From: Rhodomicrobium sp. R_RK_3
GTDB lineage: Bacteria > Pseudomonadota > Alphaproteobacteria > Rhizobiales > Rhodomicrobiaceae
Assembly: GCF_002198715.1 (NCBI RefSeq)
Contig: NZ_MWLK01000024.1
Location: 1-64,000 of the forward strand
Length of the DNA stretch: 64,000 nt
Reading direction: 5' to 3'
In this document: in pieces, positions 42,634 to 52,021 of the stretch
How positions within the stretch are numbered: the stretch's first letter is position 1
How the letters are laid out: each line of letters begins with the position of its first letter
The notes under the pieces: generated by a model
Databases searched by the model: none
The model's input: the letters and a program-made list of their open reading frames with translations, nothing else
Told to the model about the DNA's origin: nothing
Position numbers and translations under genes: made by a program

Positions 42634-42987
42634 AGCGGCCAGCCAGAACGGGTGTCATTCGCGCAAAAATGGGAAGCTACCTACCCTCAGCATTCCAAAA
42701 CACCGTCGCCCCGGCCGAAGAGCCGGGGCCTACTCGCCTTTCCTCTTGCCGCAGCATTCGCGGATAGATGATTGGGTCCCGGCTCGCCGCTGCGCGGCGT
42801 CCGGGACGACGGGCTGGGCGTTGCCTTGCCGATTTGGAAGCTGAAAGGGGGCTAAGCCAGCGGGCGTGTCTCAGCGTCCGGACGGCTGCAGCCAGCCGTC
42901 TACTCATGGGAGAGGCAATTCGTCCGGCGATTGGGGTGGCCGCGCGTCGGCCCCAGCCAAGCCGATCCCGCTCCCTTCATTCCCACA
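42634..42987. other. Intergenic region with repeat A copy 3
   Basis: The Fur/Mur gene and the minus-strand caspase-like gene converge on this 354-base gap. Apart from the repeat at 42703-42812 I see no gene. The expected miaB or plsC neighbour of this syntenic block is absent. Confidence 0.5.
42703..42812 (+). repeat. Dispersed intergenic repeat family A, copy 3
   Basis: It aligns over its whole length (~110 bases) with the reverse complement of the 5454-5562 copy: CGTCGCCCCGGCC, AGAGCCGGGGCC, ACTCGCCT, CTTGCCGCAGCA, ATTGGGTCCCGGCTCG and GTCCGGGACGACGG all match. The GC-rich ends are inverted versions of CCGG-rich blocks and can form a stem. Confidence 0.8.
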
Positions 42988-44142
42988 TCAGTTCGACTTC
43001 GCGATCCGGAACGTGCCGCTGCAATTTCCGCCGAGCGCGCGGAATGTGCCCGACCCGGCGCGCCCCGTCAGTCTGCCCTTGAATTCATGGACCTTGCCGC
43101 TGCGGTTCGACCGGCGCTTGAAGGTGATCTCGCCGCCCGGACCGACGCGGCCCTCGGTGTCGTTCGAGCCCCGGACGCGGCCGCCGGAGATGTCCACCCA
43201 GAACGAGCCCGGCGGCGTGCGGCAATTGGGGCCGGAGCGGTCCACCGACCAGCGGCCGTCCAATCCGGAGCCCCCCTTCGCCGGCGCCGCCGCCTTTTTG
43301 GCCGGCCCGGCGTCCGGCTCGACCGAGACGGGCTGGGTGATCGCCGCCGGCCGCTCCGGCCCCGGCTGGTCGCCCGAGAAGAACAGCCGGGAGCGCAGAG
43401 CGGAATGCTCCCAGGGAACCTGCTGCCCTTTGGTCGCGCCGATCACGTCATTGCGGACATTGATGAGGATGGTCGACAAATCGGCGCCCGGCGTCCCCAA
43501 ATGCTTCTTGAGCGCGGCGGTGAAGGGAGAATTCCGCCCCTCGCCGTCGAGCGCCACATTGCCGGGCTGCGTGGAATAGCTGATCAGCGTGCCGACGCCG
43601 CCTTCGGTCGGCGCGAGGCCCCGTCCGACCGCCACCCCGCGTGTTCCCATCGACTCGGTGAGGTTTCGCGCCAGCGGATTGTTGCGGCAGGCATCGAGGA
43701 AGAGCACGTTGGTGAAGGTCTCACTCTCCATGGCGCGCTGCACGTGGTCGAGCCGCGTCATCTCGAAATCGAGCGAGGCCGCCGTGCGCAGCACCGCATC
43801 GACCGGCACGATGTAGTTCTGGCCGTTGACCTGCAATCCATGGCCCGCATAGAAGAACACCGCCACCGCCGACCCCGGCAAGGCTTCCGCGAACTGGTGC
43901 AGAAGCTTGTCCATCTCCGCCTTGGTCAGGTCATGGCCCTCGAGCACCTGGAAGCCGAACCGCCGCATTTCGGCGGCGAAATCCTCGGCGTCATGGCGTG
44001 GATTGATGAGCGGTGCCGTATGCCGGTAGTTGGAATTGCCGACAACCAGGGCAATCCGGGCATTTTCTGCGGCCATTGCGGGAATTTGCGTGATGAGCAC
44101 CAGCAAGCCGATGGCCACGGCTTTGAATAAACGGATCGGCAT
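42988..44142 (-). CDS. Secreted caspase-like (C14) protein
   Basis: A 384-residue protein with a signal peptide (hydrophobic 7-23, AMAA-E) and a caspase p20-like domain at about 27-260. The catalytic dyad is H101 (FFYAGHGLQVNG) and C152 (LFLDACRNNP). After an Ala/Pro/Lys-rich linker (about 265-295) comes a small beta-rich C-terminal domain with two Cys (about 296-384) that I do not recognise. Export makes it periplasmic or extracellular, unlike the signal-less caspase at 54905. Such orthocaspases are frequent in Hyphomicrobiales; their substrates are mostly unknown. Confidence 0.88.
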   Translation of the reverse strand: MPIRLFKAVAIGLLVLITQIPAMAAENARIALVVGNSNYRHTAPLINPRHDAEDFAAEMRRFGFQVLEGHDLTKAEMDKLLHQFAEALPGSAVAVFFYAGHGLQVNGQNYIVPVDAVLRTAASLDFEMTRLDHVQRAMESETFTNVLFLDACRNNPLARNLTESMGTRGVAVGRGLAPTEGGVGTLISYSTQPGNVALDGEGRNSPFTAALKKHLGTPGADLSTILINVRNDVIGATKGQQVPWEHSALRSRLFFSGDQPGPERPAAITQPVSVEPDAGPAKKAAAPAKGGSGLDGRWSVDRSGPNCRTPPGSFWVDISGGRVRGSNDTEGRVGPGGEITFKRRSNRSGKVHEFKGRLTGRAGSGTFRALGGNCSGTFRIAKSN

Positions 44143-44312
44143 GAATTCACTCGAAACTGAGCATTTATAAAATCAAAGAAACCAAGAATAGCGGATGCGG
44201 AAAGCTTACATCATCCGCCCGGACGCGTAAATTCCGTCGGCGGCGCGCGATTGCATTCAAAACCGTGAAACTGTTCAGCCGGTATGCCTGCCCCTATTGG
44301 CTCTCTCGGTCG

Positions 44313-45416
44313 TCACGAGGCGGCTTCGCGGGCGACGATCAGCGCGACAGGGCCGCCGCCATCGGGCCCCTGATGCTCCGCGCCGCCCGATACGTAAAGC
44401 TCGGCATGGCCGATCAGCCCCGCCAGCGCGCCGCAGACGAAGGCGCGGGCATGGCGGGTCGAAGCGATGTCGGAATCGTCGAGCATGGTATGGCGGAAGC
44501 CGCGCAGCCGCCCGTCGGCGCTCGCTTCGGCCTTGGCGAGCACCGCCACCACGCGTGGCCGCCGCGCCGCATCGAGCTGCCCGCTTGCCGCCAGCCCCAG
44601 GCGCGCGAGCGCGGCCCTGACCGGCTCGATATCGATGGCGTCGCGCATGACGGCGTGGTCGATGGCGAGCGGCCCGGTCCAGCGCGCGGACATGCCGAGG
44701 ACGATGATCTCATGGCCGAGAAGCTCGATGCCCGCCGAACAGCTCGCCCGGCCGGACCAAAGCGCGCGGTTGGCGCCGATATCGCTGTCCGAGACGGCCC
44801 TGGGATCGATCTCGCCGAGCGCCACGCCGACACCGAGCGCGCTGGCCGCGCGGGAAAACCCCATCGATTTCAGCGTGTCCTGCGTGGCGACGGCCGCCCC
44901 CCGGCTTTGCGCCTCGGCGATGCGCGGCGCGGTCAGGAGCGGGCATTTGACCTGCACGAAATGCACATCCGCCGCGTCCTCGATCCCGGCATCGGCCAGC
45001 GCCCGCGCCACGCCATCGGCGACCATGCGCATCTGGCCGACCCGGCCCAGATCTTCCGGTGGCAAGGCGGCGGTGTGGGCGCGCCCGATGGCCAGCGCGG
45101 GACCGCCGGACCCGTCCGCCTCGATCCGCTCGAATACCGTCCAATGCGGCGCCATCGCGCCCTCGGTGCCGCCGGACATGACAAGGCAAACGGCATCCGC
45201 CGCCGCCTCCGGCAAATGGCGCCCGAGCAGCAGCCGCAGCGACTGCGCGGCATAGCCCCGGCTGAAATCGTTGACGAGGCCATTGCCCTCGGTCTTGCCG
45301 AAAATGCCGACAATACCGGCCGGGTCGAGCTTGCCGGCGGCGATGGCGGCTTCGATGCCGGCGGTATCGCCGGGCCCGGCGGCCGGGATGCGGTGAATGC
45401 GGGCCTGGTGGGGCAT
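44313..45416 (-). CDS. Cyanuric acid amidohydrolase/barbiturase family ring-opening hydrolase
   Basis: A 367-residue member of the AtzD/TrzD/barbiturase family, built of three homologous units with Ser-Lys dyads. Signature segments are VMSGGTEGAMAPHW near 80-93, FVQVKCPLLT near 153-162, KSMGFSRAASALGVGVALGEI near 183-203, and SGGAEHQGPDGGGPVALI near 342-359. The dyad serines in the SGG blocks are present. It would hydrolyse cyanuric acid to carboxybiuret, or a related ring such as barbiturate. No biuret hydrolase, allophanate hydrolase or LysR neighbour is seen, so it is an orphan of the s-triazine pathway. Confidence 0.85.
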   Translation of the reverse strand: MPHQARIHRIPAAGPGDTAGIEAAIAAGKLDPAGIVGIFGKTEGNGLVNDFSRGYAAQSLRLLLGRHLPEAAADAVCLVMSGGTEGAMAPHWTVFERIEADGSGGPALAIGRAHTAALPPEDLGRVGQMRMVADGVARALADAGIEDAADVHFVQVKCPLLTAPRIAEAQSRGAAVATQDTLKSMGFSRAASALGVGVALGEIDPRAVSDSDIGANRALWSGRASCSAGIELLGHEIIVLGMSARWTGPLAIDHAVMRDAIDIEPVRAALARLGLAASGQLDAARRPRVVAVLAKAEASADGRLRGFRHTMLDDSDIASTRHARAFVCGALAGLIGHAELYVSGGAEHQGPDGGGPVALIVAREAAS

Positions 45417-45510
45417 GGGTCACCCGAAGCGTTTGCGGCCGAGGAGATCCGGCTGGAGCCATGCTCTCATATCCGCCGATGCGAGCGCATCCGGCGCGGC
45501 GTCGCAGCCG

Positions 45511-47985
45511 TCAGGTGCCGCGCGGCTTGGCCCGCGCCGTCGGCGGGGCGGAGGCGGGATCGTCCGGCCAAGGGTGGCGCGGGTAGCGCCCCTTCATCTC
45601 GGCCTTGACCGCCCCCCATGACCCCTTCCAGAAGCCGGGAAGATCGCGTGTGATCTGGATCGGCCGCCGCGCCGGCGAGAGCAGATGCAGCGTGAGCGGC
45701 AAGCTGCCGCCCGCAATGGCGGGATGCACGGTCAGCCCGAACAGCTCCTGCACGCGGATGTGCAAGGCGGGCGCGCCCGCCGTCTCATAGTCGATGGCGT
45801 GGCGGTTGCCGGTGGGCGCTTCGAAATGCGTGGGAGCCTCCTCGTCAAGGCGGCGCTTCAGGTGCCAGGGCAGCAGCGCATCGAGCGCAGCGCCGAGGTC
45901 GTCGGGGCCGATTTCGGAGAGCTTGGTCTTGCGCCCGAGGAACGGAGCGAGCCATTCGGCGGCGGTCCTGGTGAGCGCTGCATCACTCAGATCGGGCCAT
46001 TCGCCGCCGCTGGCGGCGCGCAGGAAGCCAACCCTGTCGCGGAGCTGGGACTGCGCCTTGCTCCAGGGCAGGCGGCTTATTCCGAGCCGGGCCACGCCCT
46101 CCGCCAGCAGACGGGCGGTGTCCTCGCCGGGCAGCACCGGCCGGGGCTCGTTCGCGAGCAGAATGGCGCCCAGCCGGCGGACGCGGCGCGACCGCAGCGC
46201 GGCAGCGCCGGCATCGAATTCGATCTCATCGCTCTCGCGCAAACGATGGCCGGCCGCGCCGAGCACATCCGCCTCGTCGGCGGCGGCCGCCAGCAGGATG
46301 CGCGTCGCCGCCGCCGATCCCGACAGTTCGGCGGCGACCAGGAAGGGCGCGCGCGCCAGGGGATGGGCCGCATCGAGATTTGCGCCCCGGCCGTTGGCGA
46401 GAAGGAACTGGCCGGGCGTGCCGCGCGCCTTGCCGATGCGTTCGGGGAAGGCGAGCGCCAGCAGCCGCGGCAGCGATAGGTCCTCGGGCGGGCTTTGCGC
46501 CGGACGGCCCGCGCGCGCCGTCCGGGCCCAGCCGGACGCCAGCCGCCGCATGTCGCCGGCGCGGCGCGAGCGGTCGCGGCGGAACGCTTCCAGCCGCTGT
46601 GCGAGATCGGCATCATTGCCGCCGAGCCCCCGTTCCACGATGACGGCGGCGATCTCGGCTGCCGCCTCGGCCTGCCCGCGATCGGCGGCGGCAATCACCA
46701 TCCGGGCGAGCCGGGGCGGCAGGGGCAGCGACCGCAGCCGCTTGCCCGCCGCTGTGATGCGGCCGTCCGCGTCCAGCGCTTCCAGCTCCGCCAGCTCCTT
46801 GCGCGCGGCGTCGATCGCGGCGGCCGGCGGCGGATCGATCCAGGACAGCGCGAGCGGGTCGGGCGTTCCCCATTCGGCGCAGTCGAGCAGCAGGCTCGCC
46901 AGATCGGCGGAGCGGATTTCGGGCTCGGCGAAGGCAGGCAGGCTCTGCGTCTGCGCCTCGTCCCATAGGCGGAAGCATATGCCCGGTTCGGTCCGGCCGG
47001 CGCGGCCCCGGCGCTGATCGGCCGCGGCCCGCGAGGCGCGCACGGTCTCCAGCCGCGTCACCCCGACATCGAGCTCGTAACGCGGAACCCGGGCGAGGCC
47101 GCTGTCGATGACGACACGCACGCCCTCGATGGTGATCGACGTCTCCGCGATCGAGGTCGCTAGCACCACCTTGCGCAGGCCGGGGGGCGCCGGCGCGAGC
47201 GCGAGGTCCTGCGCCTTCATGTCCATCGCGCCGAAGAGCGGGGCAAGCAGGATCGACTCGTCGCTGATACGCTCTTTCAGCCGCTCCTCGACGCGCCGGA
47301 TCTCGGCTTGTCCGGGCAAAAACGCCAGGATCGAGCCGGATTGCGCGCGCAAGGCCCGCATCACCGCCTCCGCCATCTGGTCCTCGATGCGAGCGCCGGC
47401 ATCGCGGCCGAGATAATGCGTCTCGACCGGAAAGGCGCGGCCCTCGCTGGCGATGACCGGAGCATCGCCCAGCAGCCGCGCCACCCGCGCGCCATCCAGC
47501 GTCGCCGACATCGGCAGGATGCGCAGATCCTCGCGCAAGCCGCGCTGGCAGTCGAGCGCCAGGGCAAGGCCGAGATCGGCGTCCAGCGAGCGCTCGTGAA
47601 ATTCGTCGAACAGCACCGCGCCGATGCCGGACAGTTCGGGATCGTCGAGGATCAGCCTGGTGAAGACCCCCTCGGTGACGACCTCGATGCGCGTCTTCGG
47701 CCCGGTTTTCGACACCATCCGCGCGCGCAGCCCGACCCGCTCTCCGACCGCCTCCGACAGGGTCTGCGCCATCCGCTCGGCGGCGGCCCGCGCGGCGATG
47801 CGGCGCGGCTCCAGCACCAGGATTTTTCGGCCCCCGAGCCAGCTTTCGTCCAGCAAGGCGAGGGGGACGCGCGTCGTCTTGCCGGCGCCGGGCGGCGCGA
47901 CCAGGACGGCGGAGGCGCGCTCGGCCAGGGCGGCGCGCAACGCGTCCAGCACGGCGTCGATCGGCAGCGTTGCGGCAAAATCCAT
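45511..47985 (-). CDS. hrpB: ATP-dependent RNA helicase HrpB
   Basis: An 824-residue DEAH-box helicase. Motif I APPGAGKTTRVPLAL, motif II DEFHERS (a DEFH variant normal in HrpB), motif III MSATLDG, and motif VI DQRRGRAGRTEPG are present, followed by HA2/OB-type and the HrpB C-terminal domain. ATG 47985 (MDFAATLPIDAV) fits the family's N-terminus better than an upstream start. Role in bacteria is poorly defined (mRNA processing in E. coli HrpA relatives). Confidence 0.93.
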   Translation of the reverse strand: MDFAATLPIDAVLDALRAALAERASAVLVAPPGAGKTTRVPLALLDESWLGGRKILVLEPRRIAARAAAERMAQTLSEAVGERVGLRARMVSKTGPKTRIEVVTEGVFTRLILDDPELSGIGAVLFDEFHERSLDADLGLALALDCQRGLREDLRILPMSATLDGARVARLLGDAPVIASEGRAFPVETHYLGRDAGARIEDQMAEAVMRALRAQSGSILAFLPGQAEIRRVEERLKERISDESILLAPLFGAMDMKAQDLALAPAPPGLRKVVLATSIAETSITIEGVRVVIDSGLARVPRYELDVGVTRLETVRASRAAADQRRGRAGRTEPGICFRLWDEAQTQSLPAFAEPEIRSADLASLLLDCAEWGTPDPLALSWIDPPPAAAIDAARKELAELEALDADGRITAAGKRLRSLPLPPRLARMVIAAADRGQAEAAAEIAAVIVERGLGGNDADLAQRLEAFRRDRSRRAGDMRRLASGWARTARAGRPAQSPPEDLSLPRLLALAFPERIGKARGTPGQFLLANGRGANLDAAHPLARAPFLVAAELSGSAAATRILLAAAADEADVLGAAGHRLRESDEIEFDAGAAALRSRRVRRLGAILLANEPRPVLPGEDTARLLAEGVARLGISRLPWSKAQSQLRDRVGFLRAASGGEWPDLSDAALTRTAAEWLAPFLGRKTKLSEIGPDDLGAALDALLPWHLKRRLDEEAPTHFEAPTGNRHAIDYETAGAPALHIRVQELFGLTVHPAIAGGSLPLTLHLLSPARRPIQITRDLPGFWKGSWGAVKAEMKGRYPRHPWPDDPASAPPTARAKPRGT

Positions 47986-48098
47986 GCCGGTTGTATCCGG
48001 CGGCGGACTGCCGACCGCAAGCGCAATCTGCACCGGTCATCGCGGAGGGCGGGGGCGGGACCGGTTGAATCGGAATCGATCGGCGCGACCCGTTGTGC

Positions 48099-48183
48099 TG
48101 TCACTCCCGCTCAGGCGGGTATCCAGCCGCGTCCACGGCGGGCGCCTCAAGGATGTTGGATTCCCGCCTGCGCGGGAATGACA
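48099..48183. repeat. Dispersed palindromic repeat family B, copy 3 (divergent, shorter)
   Basis: Arms GTCACTCCCGCTCAGGCGGGTATCCAG and GGATTCCCGCCTGCGCGGGAATGAC-like blocks pair with each other; the interior differs from copies 1 and 2. It lies between the hrpB start and the TctC-like gene on the minus strand. Confidence 0.6.
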
Positions 48184-48274
48184 AAAAGTGGATGCGGCAT
48201 TTCCATTTGAAATGATCGCCCTCTAGCGACGCGCGGCGGCCGGGATACGCTCGTCCAGCCGCCGCGCCGCTTGC

Positions 48275-49243
48275 TCATTGCGGGGCGATGCCGGATTTCG
48301 CGACGATCTCCCGGAACCGCGCGCGCTCGCCGGACGCGAAGGCCGCGAACACCTCCGGCGTCATCGGCGCGGGTTCGGCGCCGATCTCCTTCAGCTTCGC
48401 CGTGACGGAGGGCTGTTCGATGATGCGCTTCACGTCCACCGAGATCTGGTCGATGACCGGTTTCGGCGTGCCTGTGGGCGCGAACAGGCCGTGCCAGGTC
48501 TGGGCGTCGAATCCCCGCAGCGTCTCGGCGATGGTCGGGATTTCGGGGGCGGCGGCGCTCTTGTCGGGGCCGGTGACGCCGAGCGCGCGCACGGTGCCGG
48601 CCTTCGCCTGCGGAAGCGCGAAGGTGATGTTGTCGAAGGCAAGGTCGATCTCGCCGCCGATGATCGCGGCCATCACCTCGTTGGAGGCTTTATAGGGCAC
48701 GTGGTTGAGCTTGACGCCCGCCATCGCCTGGAAAAGTTCGGCTGCCAGATGCTGGCTGCTGCCGATACCGGCGGTGCCGAAGGTCAGCTTGCCCGGATTG
48801 GCCTTGGCGTGCTCGACCAATTCCTGGACATTCTTGGCGGGCAGCTTGTTCGAGACCACCAGCAGGTTCGGCACCTTGGCGAAGAGGCTGATGGGCTGAA
48901 AGTCCTTCTCGGCGTCGTAGCCCAAGGACTTGTACACGTAAGGCGCGATGCCATGCGTGCTGGCGGTGCCGACGAGCAGCAGATGGCCGTCCTTATCGCC
49001 TCTGGCCGCCGCCGTGGTGCCGATCGTTCCGCCGGCGCCGGGCTTGTTCTCCACGATGAAGGGCACGCCGTATTTGGCTTGCATGTCGGAGGTGAAGATG
49101 CGGCCGAACAAGTCAGTGGTGCCGCCCGCGGCAAACGGCACGACGACCGTGACCGAATGTTTGGGCCAGGCCTTGTCCTGGGCGAGGGCCGGCGCCGCCG
49201 CGGCCAGCAGCCCGGCGACGAGGAGCACAGAGAGTTTTTTCAT
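48275..49243 (-). CDS. Tripartite tricarboxylate transporter substrate-binding protein (TctC/Bug)
   Basis: A 322-residue periplasmic binding protein with signal peptide (KKLSVLLVAGLLAAAAPALAQ). Bug-family motifs are VVPFAAGGTTDLFGRIF near 35-51, VENKPGAGGTIGTTAAA near 62-78, and FGTAGIGSSQHLAAELF with NHVPYKASNEVMAAIIGGEIDLAFDN. Ligands are usually carboxylates. ATG 49243 has GAGGAAA upstream and yields the signal peptide. No TctA/TctB membrane partners are adjacent, so it is an orphan, as many Bug proteins are. Confidence 0.9.
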   Translation of the reverse strand: MKKLSVLLVAGLLAAAAPALAQDKAWPKHSVTVVVPFAAGGTTDLFGRIFTSDMQAKYGVPFIVENKPGAGGTIGTTAAARGDKDGHLLLVGTASTHGIAPYVYKSLGYDAEKDFQPISLFAKVPNLLVVSNKLPAKNVQELVEHAKANPGKLTFGTAGIGSSQHLAAELFQAMAGVKLNHVPYKASNEVMAAIIGGEIDLAFDNITFALPQAKAGTVRALGVTGPDKSAAAPEIPTIAETLRGFDAQTWHGLFAPTGTPKPVIDQISVDVKRIIEQPSVTAKLKEIGAEPAPMTPEVFAAFASGERARFREIVAKSGIAPQ

Positions 49244-49967
49244 GCAGGCGTTTCCTCTAAATGTTGCGCCCTCTTGAACGGGGCGGATTTTGCTGCGCTG
49301 CGATACGGAAATACTGTCCTTCATGTCTGTTGCGGGTCTTGGCATTGTCAGGCCGCCTCTCGCGCTTTGCAAGGCAATGACCGTCCAGCGGTCCAAGCAG
49401 GCGCGGCGGCGGCGCCTCGCGCTCCAGCCAAAAAGGGGGCAGCAGGGCGCTAGTCGTCGGACGCCGCTCCATGGGGTTGCATAGAAGCGGCACGCACACT
49501 CGCCGGAAGGCGAAGGTTCGACATAATTATAATTCAGTATGCACTAGACAAATGGACTAGCGTCCGATAAATTTACCCATATCGATTGATCTATTAGATA
49601 TTTTTTACCTTTGAGGCTTTGCGGTGAAAGCATCCGTCTTAGCTGCTGCAAAATTCATCGCAGCAATCCTGATCGCGCACCCACACCTATCAGGTCTTGA
49701 TCGTCAGGCGGAGCCGTAGGGCGATCCGTCTCGCTGGTGGCATTTCGCATCGCGTCCGAGCCGAGCCTACGGGGGTGCTGTCTCCAGATACGAACCAACG
49801 GCATCTAAATGTGCGGGCGTCATCGCGGCCCGGTTAAGTCTTCACGCGCAAGCTTGGCGGCATAGATTATTCATTGCTGAGCAAAGGCTCTTATTGAATA
49901 GCATACTCTCAGAACATCGCAGTTGCAGAACAGTAATTTTTTGTACTTGTTGCGGTGGAGTCTTCCA
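49244..49967. other. AT-rich leader region of the protease gene cluster
   Basis: This 724-base gap separates the divergent TctC-like gene from the cluster that starts at 49968. The part at about 49515-49615 is strongly AT-rich and the likeliest promoter area. A short GTG frame at 49623-49718 (31 codons, hydrophobic start, GAGG 7 bases upstream) is possible but weakly supported. The rest shows no gene. The AT-rich break is compatible with the edge of an acquired island. Confidence 0.45.
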
Positions 49968-51968
49968 ATGGACGAACTTTCTCCCCTGGCCACGGAACTC
50001 CTGCGTGGCGTCACCGACGAAATGGTCACTGAGGCGGCGGGTTTCCGTGAGGACATGGTGGAACCCCGTGACGCCGCCGCCGAGGGGCCAAGTCTGGAAT
50101 CCACGCCCTTTCCGGCGGATTGGCGCGCCTCGATATCGGCCTCCGGCTACGAGTTCATCGTACGCTGGGAAACGGGCGGTAAGGAATATTACGAAGGGGT
50201 GATCAAGGGGCGGCCGATCTGGCCGAAATTCGCCTCCGGCATCACCATCGGCTGCGGGTTCGACCTCGGCTACCACACCCTGGCCGAGTTCCGCGAGCAA
50301 TGGGGCACCCGGCTCGGCGCCGCCGATTTCGGGCGCCTGACCGCGACCCTGGGATTGAAGACGGTCGCCCCGAACCGGGAGGCCAAGGTCGCCCGCGCGA
50401 GAGCGTTTGTCCGCAGCCTGTCCGACATCGTCGTTCCCTGGAACATGGCCATCGAGCAGTTCGACAATTCGAAATATCCCAAGATCCTCCGGCAGCTCTT
50501 CGGCGCGCTGGACAATGTCGACAAATTGCATCCGCATTCGCGCGCGGCGCTGCTCAGCCTCACCTTCAATCGCGGAGTGCCCTTCCAGACGCCGGGCGAG
50601 CGCTATGCGGAGATGCGCGCCATCCATGCCGCCATGAAATCGGGCACCAGTGCCGATTTCGCCCGCATCCCGCAATTGCTGCGCGACATGCAGCGCATCT
50701 GGGGCGAGCGGTCGAGCCTCGCCGAGCGCCGCCGGGGCGAGGCGAAACTGTTCGAGGCCGGCCTCGACGAAGCGGGGCTCGCGCAATCGGTGGCCTCCTT
50801 GCAGGTAAGCGAAGCGCCGGCGGTGCTGGAAGCCGCCCCCGGCCTGCTATCGGAGGAGCCCGAAGGCACCGAATTGGAGCAGACCGACGCCGCCGACGAC
50901 GCCCAGGAGGCGGCGGATTTCGAGGCGGAGGGCCTGGAAAGCGCTGGGCTCACGGCCGCGTCGGTCCACTGGAACCCGAAAGACGACGAGCAGCCGGACT
51001 ACCGGCATCTCGACACCTCCCTTGCGGGCAGGAGCTTCGAACTTGTCCCGGCGGACCTGGAGGCCCTGATTGCCGCCAATGAATACGAGGTGCGGCCCGG
51101 CAAGGTGCTGTTCGCCCTGCGCGGCGCCTCGCTCGGCGGGCAGGCCAAGCGCGAGAGCGTGGCCTCCGTGGTGATTACCGACCAGCGTCCCGATCACCGC
51201 AACTTCCGCTGCATCATCGGCGTCTACGACCGCACCGCCAAGCTGCTCTGGGCCTATCAGGCCTCGACCGTGCCCAACGCCGATTTCGTCTTCAAATGCT
51301 TTCGCCAGGCTCAGGCGGGCGTCGCCATGGACAAGCTGATGGGCAACATCCTGCCCACCGGCTGCTATACTTACACCGTCGGCACGCACCATCCGGGCAA
51401 GCCCAACGAAATTCCCACCGTCCTCCGGCTCAGCCCCACCGCGACCGGGGCCTCCAAGGTCGTCGTGCTGCGCTCGCTGGGCGATGTGATCTACGACCGC
51501 TTCGACGCCCAGCCTATCGCAATCCCCGCCGACAATATCCACCCCGGCCAGAAGAGCAGCGGATTTTCATCTGCCGGCTGTCTCACGCTCCCCGGCTTCT
51601 TCCAGGGCGGCCAGCATAGCGGCATTTGGAAGGATTTCCGCGCGGCGGCCGGCATCACCGCCAATTCCAACGGCAATCAATATTCGCTGCTGCTGTTCAC
51701 CGGTCTCGACGCGGCGATCGCCGCCTCGGTGCGCGATGGGGAGCACGCCACGGCCAGCCTCCTGCGCCTGCGACATGGCTCGCAAGGCCCGCGCGTCGCC
51801 GCTCTGCAATCGGCGCTGGGGCTGGCGCCCGACGCCACGCAACGCCTCGGCCCCGTCACGCGGCAGGCACTGATCAAAAAGCAGACAGCCAAGCTCGGCT
51901 GGGCCGACGGCATCTATTCGCCGGCAATGGACGAGCTGCTCGGCTTCAATATCTACGCGCTGGCCTGA
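49968..51968 (+). CDS. Pesticin/T4-lysozyme-like muramidase with L,D-transpeptidase-like and peptidoglycan-binding parts
   Basis: A 666-residue protein without signal peptide. N-terminal lysozyme-like domain (about 50-260): catalytic Glu candidate E68 (VRWETGG) and SGITIGCGFDLGY, the pattern of pesticin and T4-type muramidases. An acidic linker (about 285-325) leads to a domain (about 345-575) with HPGQKSSGFSSAGC (H525, C538), resembling the H-x-S-x-G-C active site of L,D-transpeptidases. The C-terminus (about 597-660) is a PG_binding_1 domain (LRLRHGSQGPRVAALQSALG). GGAG precedes the ATG. First gene of the cluster; the next starts 53 bases later. Cytoplasmic location unless exported by another route. 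Confidence 0.75.
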   Translation: MDELSPLATELLRGVTDEMVTEAAGFREDMVEPRDAAAEGPSLESTPFPADWRASISASGYEFIVRWETGGKEYYEGVIKGRPIWPKFASGITIGCGFDLGYHTLAEFREQWGTRLGAADFGRLTATLGLKTVAPNREAKVARARAFVRSLSDIVVPWNMAIEQFDNSKYPKILRQLFGALDNVDKLHPHSRAALLSLTFNRGVPFQTPGERYAEMRAIHAAMKSGTSADFARIPQLLRDMQRIWGERSSLAERRRGEAKLFEAGLDEAGLAQSVASLQVSEAPAVLEAAPGLLSEEPEGTELEQTDAADDAQEAADFEAEGLESAGLTAASVHWNPKDDEQPDYRHLDTSLAGRSFELVPADLEALIAANEYEVRPGKVLFALRGASLGGQAKRESVASVVITDQRPDHRNFRCIIGVYDRTAKLLWAYQASTVPNADFVFKCFRQAQAGVAMDKLMGNILPTGCYTYTVGTHHPGKPNEIPTVLRLSPTATGASKVVVLRSLGDVIYDRFDAQPIAIPADNIHPGQKSSGFSSAGCLTLPGFFQGGQHSGIWKDFRAAAGITANSNGNQYSLLLFTGLDAAIAASVRDGEHATASLLRLRHGSQGPRVAALQSALGLAPDATQRLGPVTRQALIKKQTAKLGWADGIYSPAMDELLGFNIYALA

Positions 51969-52021
51969 CCGTCCCGGAGAGCGACGGCGATAACGACATT
52001 TCTTGGGATGGAGACGTTCAC

